From: Usnea hakonensis
Lineage: Eukaryota > Ascomycota > Lecanoromycetes > Lecanorales > Parmeliaceae
Reading direction: 5' to 3'
Assembly (NCBI GenBank): GCA_013423325.1
Contig: BLJB01000154.1
Coordinates: 1-64,000 of the forward strand
Length of the DNA stretch: 64,000 bases
A model generated the notes under the pieces. It was not told where the DNA came from. It made no database searches and worked only from the letters and a program-made list of their open reading frames with translations. Position numbers and translations under genes: made by a program. This document shows, piece after piece, positions 57,195 through 64,000 of the stretch (its first letter is position 1; each line of letters opens with the position of its first letter).

Positions 57195-60100
57195 TGACAA
57201 ACCCGGAAATAAGGATTCCAGAATAACACTGGCTGACAGCTGTTTGCAGGCGAACATGGTAATCTTTTTCTTACCATAACATCTCCGGTAGGCTCTTTGA
57301 GCAACATGTCGCTTGAAAATACGACTTATCAATGAGAAATAAGAAAGAGAGACCAGGGAATCATTGTTATATGGCTTCCTAGTACAATCAGGGAGCAATT
57401 GAGCTTGGCGCAGCTCAAGTTGTCGTATGGTTCCGTTGGCTTTCTACCTGACGATGTGACAAATAACAGCTCCTTACAAGCGAAGTCAAACTGAGGCTCT
57501 GATATCATCGCTGGCATTTATGCGAATACTTTTACACTCCTTGACCGTTAGCGTATCTGGCGATTTTGAGTCAGGTCGTCCCACTACCAATAGTCACATC
57601 CAGCCTCCAATATGATGCGCAGATTAGATAGATGATCAACGACGACAATGACGCTCCAGATCTGTCGAGAATTAGCTGTCGAGAATCAGACTTGACATCG
57701 TCATTCTTCTGCAAATATACGAGAGAAGAGAGCAATGCCACAATTCCTTCCCATCCTTATGCCGCGTACTCAGTAAAAACGTGATTGATCAAGTCAGGTG
57801 GGGTGAAGGCAAATCAGCAACAAGGAGATGCACGAGGTCAAGATATCCCATAATGCAGTTAACGGATGTATGTCCGGCGGAACGATCCCCGAGAGTGTGT
57901 GCCACGCAGCCTTGAGATGTCCAGACGTCCAAAGTCAGCATTGCGTCTGACGTACGAATACCTAGTCTAATTTGCGGCTGATAGCTGCCCACGGCACCTT
58001 TGTCTTCTGCCCTTGGCAAAGATAGCCCCCACAGCGTCATGACGAGTGCATCGAAAATTGAAGGAGATGTTTTTGGCTTGATATTCAACAATGACGTCTG
58101 TATGCCCGAGATGCTTTAGGTAGGTAGCATAATGTAAGGTATGATTCTTGAGGAGGTGTGCCCAGACCTTTTTACTTTTTACGGCGTTAGAAAGTCTGAG
58201 TGTCAGAAAGGAGATTAGCTTTATGTCCAGGCCGGGGTATAGTCATTAGCCGTACCAATGATATGGCAGGCTGTTTTGTTAGTGTAAAGCAAAAGTAGGC
58301 AAGCCTGATGAGACTACGACTGACCGGGCCCACCACAACGGTAATGTCAATGCAAAAGTAGGCCTACCTTATGCCTTTTCCTTATTACACTTACCACAAG
58401 ACCGACGTCAGCACCGACAGTGACTTTCTAAACTTGACCCTCTCCATTCTCCATTCATACCCCTCTGGGCACGGAGCACTGACGTACGAGTTTGGTATGA
58501 TGGCATAAAGTCGTCTATCACTAATCACACATATTCAGGGTCTAGAGGCTTTTGGGCTATACTTCCGATCTCTGCGACTGCATCACTGCAATCCCTTCAC
58601 CCGTCCTTGAAAGCTTGTCAGTGTAGCGTGTTCACGTTCCAGTAGGTTTCTGACATGCATGAACCATGACTCAATCTTCACCAACGAACAAGAAGGTGAT
58701 GCTGAAAGTCTAAAGTCTGATCACGCTTGATGATGAAAAGAAAAGAAGGAAAAAAAAGAAATGAGAGAGACGTCAGTCTCGCCATTGCGCTTACCGTCAT
58801 ACCAATCGCCGTTGCTCAGGCTAGCATTTCAGTCCCAGCTTCTGCTTACATGCATCCACCGTCTTACCAAAAATTCTGTTGTTCCTTCCTAATATCCTAT
58901 AAAAAGCAACTATAAGCCGTATGCATGACGCATGACAGTGACAGACATTCTGTGGCGTTCAAGTGCTCCATCATTATTCTCGTATTCAAGCTCGAGAAGC
59001 CCGGACCCAGTGCCCAGTTGCAGGTGTTGTTTCCCAGCCTATTGGATCGTTCAAGCAAACGTTCCGTGGATCTACGACTGGCTTGTGCTTGGTGGTGGCT
59101 GCCTGAATTACTGCTGCGCGTATTTTTCCGCACCGATCCGCGTCCCAGGTTGGATGGCAGAGAGATCTTGCAATAGGCGAATACCTCCATAGCGTCAGGT
59201 TTGTAGCTGCTGCAACCCTTTGACAAACACTGGCCTTGTCCTACTTCTTAGAGGGAATCGAGTTCTCTGCCTCCGCGTTTTCTTGCAGGATCGGTGACTT
59301 GCTCTGGTCTTTCGTCGGGCATACATTCCACAGTCCGCCAGCATTGAAAACTGAAAATAATCCCAGTCAAGAAATTGAAACATTTTGAGGAAAGCTTCCT
59401 GCGATCTGAGTGAAAGTTTCTTGCAAACTGGGCATGTACACTTCCAGCGATCATTTCTGCAGCCTAAAAGATGTTAGACTCAGGGTATGCGAGCTGGGTG
59501 CAGCCTCAACGACATCGTCCGCCCCCATTGGCGAGATCAAAACCTAATGCACGGACAACCTCTCGCTAAAACCACGAGCTCATCTAGTCCGAGCATCGAG
59601 CTAAAGTGCCGATTGGCAGTCTTTGTACCCAGAATCAAAGTCCTCGTCGTTAATTCTTGCCGAGGCTTTTCCCTGCGGGTTTGACTATCTGCACAGCGCA
59701 GACCAACCCCGCAAAATCGACTCAAACACTCTTAAAATTTGCCCGGCAGTTACCGAATGCCAGACCGGATCAAAGAAACAGCGGTGAAACAGGCTGGTCG
59801 GATAGGTGCCTTACACAGCTGTGTTCATCAGACTGCGATGAAAGCCTCCATGTCTGACGAGTCCGGCATCAATGGATTGTTGGAGAGTCTTGTGATCAAT
59901 CTCCGTTCGAACGATATCAACATTCTCAGCACCCCAGCTTCCTTGGCGCCTTGTCCATAATGAACATCATGTGCTTGGCCAGCAGTCCTTTCGACTGCTC
60001 ATAACTCGACCCAACCCACCGGTTCGGATACCAACACTAATGGAACTTTGTATCATTGATGCGTGGCACAAAAGGTAGACTTCTTGATTCTTTCCCGCTT

Positions 60101-60209
60101 GGGTTCGATGCTAAGCCAATGCAGTAATACCTAGCGCGACAAAGGTTCCAGCCAGTCTTCAGACCCAGTAGCCTTCAAAAGAACCCTCGCGTTCACAAAA
60201 GGCTCTGGA
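57195..60209. other. Long intergenic stretch
   Basis: About 3 kb without a confident gene. The main candidate is a minus-strand frame at 59195-59480, listed separately. A 100-codon minus frame at 57789-58091 has no domain. Confidence 0.45.
59195..59480 (-). CDS. Possible gene fragment with CxCPVC motif
   Basis: An open minus-strand frame reads RNDRWKCTCPVCKKLSLRSQ near its start and continues with SFLKMFQFLDWDYFQ-like AFLKMFQFLDWDYFQFS, then a basic tail. A TTTTAG acceptor sits just upstream at about 59472. The Cys pairs resemble a zinc-binding knuckle. Without a start codon or upstream exon it may be the 3' exon of a small gene or a fragment. Confidence 0.25.
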
Positions 60210-61556
60210 TTGATAAGGAGCTGCATCTGGCGTTGCCTGTTGCCCTCAATGTCTTCATCCCAGACGCATGACGAAAGCTCAAGGGGAGTAGAGGAGGATG
60301 CTGACACGCTTTTCTCTGAACAAATTGCCCCAAATCCCAATCCAAAGTCCATCACCTCCTCCAACAGCCAGAGTCAAATGGCTTCGATGGGTCAAGGGTC
60401 ATGTCGAGACCATGGAGCAAAGAAACAGCAACCTTTGGAACCACCGCTCATCAGGACAACTCCTATCTCATTCAACAGCCGTCCGACAGGGCATTCTTAC
60501 GGGACCACCCACGAAGCGCTTAGCGCCGAGAGCGCGGACAAATCAGATACCCAGTCCATATCCGAATGCAGCCTGTCGAGCCAGAACTCCAATGCGAACT
60601 CCCCAGACGTCCTTAGCGCTGAGCGCGGGAGCAGGGTAGCTGGGAGAACACACAAATCTAAATCCAACCAATCAAGAACGGCAGTGCTTTCTCACCTTCC
60701 GCGTCCGAATAGAAAAGTTAGAGCGCCTCCGAAGCATAAGTCAGCGGCCGGACCAGGTCAAGGTCCTTGGCATGCTGCTGCTGCCTACGAACACTTACAA
60801 GAGCGGATAATGAGCATACCTGCAGAAATCTGCCAGATGATCATGGATATGGTTTTCGAAGAAGCCTTTGGTCCCCGAAAGATCCATCCGCACAAAGATC
60901 CTCCAATCATGAACGTCTTCTTAGCCTTAGACAGGGCGTTTTACCGCAAATGCCACGAACAGTATTGGACCAAGAACACCTGGGTCGTCAGCAAGGGCCC
61001 TCTCAACAAGACGATGCGATTCATGACCGAGAAACCCTACAACGAAAGCACCACGGAATTCTCCCTGCAAACCCCCAACAAAGCCGCCCTCCAAATCCGA
61101 TCCGTGGAGCTCAGCTTCAGCAACGCAGACACGCCCGACCTGCTAGAATGGCAACAACTCGCCGAAGAGAGCGCCGCGGCCCCTACCCCGTACATGACCC
61201 CTCGGGCACTCGGCCCGACTGCCAGTAGCCAGTCTACCAATCACCATGACGCCGTCCACCCCCTGCAGGTCGCACAGAGTAGTCTGGCACGCGCGCAACG
61301 CTACGACGCCATCCGGCACCAGCTCATTCACACTTGGCAGGACAAGTTTGACCGCGTCGCCATGTTAAATCTCGCCCACCTGACGCTCGATTTTACTGAG
61401 GCCTACGATCCCGTGGGCCGGTACCTGGGGGTATATTTGGTGCGACGCTTGATCCCGTTTGCGCACGGCATGCCTAGCGAATTCCAGATATTGGCACCGG
61501 ACGGTTGGATTGAGAGGCAGATACGCGATGCGTTTCTGGTACTGAATGCGGGTTGA
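60210..61556 (+). CDS. Conserved fungal protein with F-box-like core
   Basis: Single exon, 448 residues, or 435 from the ATG at 60249 (MSSSQTHDESS). The first 190 residues are Ser/Asn/Pro-rich and disordered with basic patches. The core at about 205-300 begins RIMSIPAEICQMIMDMVFEE and continues with PPIMNVFLALDRAFYRKCHE and YWTKNTWVV. This matches the F-box-like start common to many fungal proteins without known function, where a short helical motif leads into a variable domain. The C-terminal 100 residues hold a conserved-looking Asp/Trp-rich block (QILAPDGWIERQIRDAFLVL). No catalytic motif seen. The reading frame is clean. Confidence 0.78.
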   Translation: MIRSCIWRCLLPSMSSSQTHDESSRGVEEDADTLFSEQIAPNPNPKSITSSNSQSQMASMGQGSCRDHGAKKQQPLEPPLIRTTPISFNSRPTGHSYGTTHEALSAESADKSDTQSISECSLSSQNSNANSPDVLSAERGSRVAGRTHKSKSNQSRTAVLSHLPRPNRKVRAPPKHKSAAGPGQGPWHAAAAYEHLQERIMSIPAEICQMIMDMVFEEAFGPRKIHPHKDPPIMNVFLALDRAFYRKCHEQYWTKNTWVVSKGPLNKTMRFMTEKPYNESTTEFSLQTPNKAALQIRSVELSFSNADTPDLLEWQQLAEESAAAPTPYMTPRALGPTASSQSTNHHDAVHPLQVAQSSLARAQRYDAIRHQLIHTWQDKFDRVAMLNLAHLTLDFTEAYDPVGRYLGVYLVRRLIPFAHGMPSEFQILAPDGWIERQIRDAFLVLNAG

Positions 61557-63129
61557 GCAGGACAGGGGGTGGAAGAGGGAGGGGTGAGGGAGAGATACGG
61601 GAAAGAGAAAAAGAACATACGCCCAAACTTTTATGCCGTGATCCGGCGGGATGGCGGCACGTCAAGTATCGAGCACCACAAGGGAGGGAAAGATTGGGCC
61701 ATTGACTACATGTACTTCTTCCTACACATATCATAAGAAATTGTACCAGTACTTACTAAATTGACAGTCCCGTTTACCCCTTAGTTTCGAACATGATTTC
61801 CCCCTAACTTCGCATTTATTCCCCGAACCTCTTCTCCTTATTGTACCCCTTATCCCCCACCTACCCCTCCCTTTTCTCCTTATCCCCCCAATCCCTCATT
61901 TCCTCTTTTATCCCTATCCTATTCGACTATACGCCTCACAGCCCTTTTCTCCCTACCAAAATACCAACTTCTGATACCGCAACATTTTCTCCTTCCACCT
62001 CATCAGCGTATACAAATCCTTCCCTCAAGGCTTTCAATGGGTCAATTGCTACTCTTCTCCCCATTACACCCTGTAATCCACCGTGCCATTCTTCTCCCAT
62101 AACCCCCTTTTCCTGTTACCATTTCCCCGTTGCTCCTCTTCCCCTGCCTTTCCTCAACCCATCTTACCTACCCACTTTCCATACTTCCACCCTCATCCTC
62201 CTCTCTCCCCCATCCCCTTCCCAACTTCCCCTCCCTCTTCAGAGACCGTACCCACAAACCCACAACCAGAACCTCATCCTACCCCAACCCAGTCTAAACA
62301 AAACCCTCCCTGTCCTCTCCCAGCCCCTGTTGAACGAGTCCGAAAGCAACTACCTCCCCTCCACCACGAAAATCCCACTCTCCCTTACGAACTCATCATA
62401 TGACCAATCCTCCTTCCACTATACTCGATTTGCTGCAAATTCTGCAGGGGAAGGAGGGATAGGGAAAGGATGAGAGGTGGTCATGAGGGTCCGTCATAGT
62501 AAGGACATGGTTCGGCATGTGAATTGGTGGTGGAGGGTGGTGGGGGGGGGGGTTTCATATTTTCATAGAAGCTGGAAAAAAAATTTAGATATAGGGATTG
62601 CATAATGTAAAAGCGTGGATGCCTGGATGGCGATATCTATGTACACTACTATACTACATACATCATAAGCATACAACGTAGCCATACAAACCCCAGCTAG
62701 CAGCCACCAAAACCCAACCCACCCATTCCGTTTTCCATATCCTTCAATGATATTGGCTCGAATGCAACCCAACCCAACCCAAAAACAGGTAAAACGAGCA
62801 AATGGAGCGAGCGAATAGGCGAGTCAGCCACCCTCCATATATATGAGATCCAGAATGAAGAAGAGATGGATCGAAATTTCTTTGCATCGTATAGCAGGAT
62901 TCCTATTCTGTAGATATATACAGACGTACGGACTTTTATCATATCTGAATGGAGAGAAAGGGAAAACCGCAAGGAAAAAGAAAGAGATTGATCAAGGCCT
63001 TGCTCTAAGAATAGGAAATCGCTTTTTATTGGCAAGGTCATAGACTTTTGTTCTTCGTGAATGATTGCAGAATGAAATTGCTTCATCTGTGAACAGATCC
63101 TTACTCAGACTTATCGAGACACACGAATA
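61557..63129. other. Intergenic, strong pyrimidine tract
   Basis: From about 61800 to 62420 the plus strand is nearly free of G and rich in C and T, opening a 210-codon frame of P, S, T and L that is not coding. A G-run lies at about 62538-62551. Confidence 0.6.
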
Positions 63130-64000
63130 TTAGCCCACGGCCATAGCTGCACGTTTCCACGAACGTAGGGAGGGGGCAAAATGTAGGCATGTGGAAAAAG
63201 GGACACTTACATCTCAGATCCCACCCAATCGCCGGCCCAATCTTCGGCAACTCATCCGCCACACTCTGGACATCCTTATCCCCCCTCCCGCTCAAACAAA
63301 TCACAATATCCTTCCCCTTGCCTATCTCTTTTGCCAATTCCACCGCGCCCCAGATCGCATGTGCCGTCTCAAGAGCCGGGATGATACCTTCCAGCTCGGA
63401 CAGGAGTTTGAACCCCACAAAGGCCTCGGCGTCGGTAGCTGCGATGAATTTCGCCCTGTCATTGTCTTTCCAGGAACTCAGTTCGGGCCCGACGCCCGGG
63501 TAGTCGAGACCTGCGGAGATGGAATGGGTTTCGGATATTTGGCCGTGTTTGTTTTGCAGGACATAAGTTCGTACACCATGTAAGACACCTTTGCTGCCAC
63601 CTGTTAAAGTGGCGCTATGGCGATCGGTATCTAGGCCGTCTCCTCCGGCTTCAACGCCGAGTAGCTTAACACTTGGGTCGTTGGCGAAAGGATAGAACAT
63701 TCCCGATGCGTTACTTCCACCGCCTACACATGCTACTACGGCGTCTGGGAGCTTGCCTTTCAGTTCCTGCATCTGCTCCTTCGTCTCGTTGCCGATGACA
63801 GATTGAAATGTGCGAACAATTGTAGGGAATGGATGAGGACCGATGGCCGAGCCGATGAGGTAGTGAGTTGTTGACAGATCGACGACCCAAGCTCGCATTG
63901 CTTCATTGACAGCATCGCGGAGTGTCCTTGCCCCAGCTTCGACCGCTACGACCTTGGCGCCGAGCAGTTTTATCCGAAAGACATTCAGTGCCTGTCTCCG
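63130..64000 (-). CDS. TRP5: Tryptophan synthase, beta-domain end (5' part outside window)
   Basis: The minus strand enters at 64000 inside the coding region ([20 protein letters not shown]) and runs to a 64-nt intron (63147-63210) and a 17-nt last exon ending at 63130. The visible part is the C-terminal half of the PLP-dependent beta domain. It includes [20 protein letters not shown], the PLP phosphate loop [26 protein letters not shown], the [20 protein letters not shown] region and [14 protein letters not shown]. In fungi alpha and beta activities are fused in one protein, TRP5, which makes tryptophan from indole-3-glycerol phosphate and serine; the alpha half would lie past the window end. 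GWDLR followed by SMAVG and stop is close to the usual fungal C-terminus. Confidence 0.95.

Noticed and set aside
61841..62473. 210-codon plus-strand frame
   Set aside because: Low-complexity P/S/T/L frame in a pyrimidine tract; no homology pattern.

Overview
This is nuclear DNA of a filamentous ascomycete (Pezizomycotina; the gene mix suggests Leotiomycetes/Helotiales, which is inference). The genes are split by short introns, mostly 48-100 nt, with GT...AG ends and often a CTGAC-like branch site. They include families typical of or confined to fungi: HET, WSC, DUF6594, UstYa/DUF3328, a PTH11-like rhodopsin-fold protein, Zn2Cys6 and Rds1. Tryptophan synthase looks like the fungal bifunctional type. 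I built gene models by hand by joining exons whose phases agree; exon coordinates are in each entry.

Layout. 1-1.5 kb: inverted telomere-type repeats, then an F-box-like gene whose last exon encodes a Zn2Cys6 cluster. 2.8-8 kb: a secreted WSC-domain protein and an ABCG transporter with a Cys-rich ectodomain. 9.8-14.6 kb: an Rds1-type ferritin-like protein, with a 36-bp tandem duplication in its promoter, and a small secreted protein. 15.9-17.4 kb: a dead HET-domain gene. 19.3-24 kb: a DUF6594 membrane protein, a 94-residue protein and a caspase-like (C14) protein. 25.5-28 kb: an NmrA-like protein and a probable mitochondrial protein. 30.6-35.2 kb: an intact HET gene and a decayed NACHT/winged-helix (NLR-type) remnant. 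35.8-39 kb: a 1066-residue surface protein with tandem repeats. 40.8-43.9 kb: housekeeping genes, BLOC1S1/GCN5L1-like and threonine synthase. 44.4-50.4 kb: a cytochrome P450, a divergently transcribed UstYa-like gene, a tiny secreted-peptide gene and a PTH11-like receptor. 51.2-52.8 kb: a HET gene with no visible 5' end. 53.6-57.2 kb: a DIMINUTO/DHCR24-like flavoprotein and a multi-exon secreted protein. 60.2-61.6 kb: a conserved fungal protein. 63.1 kb to the window end: the 3' part of tryptophan synthase.

Two themes stand out. First, a recognition and cell-death repertoire: three HET loci (one intact, one dead, one without a 5' end), an NLR remnant and a caspase-like protein. The dead copies carry nonsense codons that could have arisen by C-to-T change. 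Second, a compact P450 / UstYa-like / small secreted peptide group at 44.4-48.1 kb. This arrangement resembles dikaritin-type RiPP loci, but the peptide has a single candidate core and the UstYa-like gene lacks an AG at the expected 3' splice site.

Long intergenic stretches hold pyrimidine-rich, low-complexity DNA that creates many open frames without coding character. I saw no tRNA, rRNA, CRISPR array or intact transposon.
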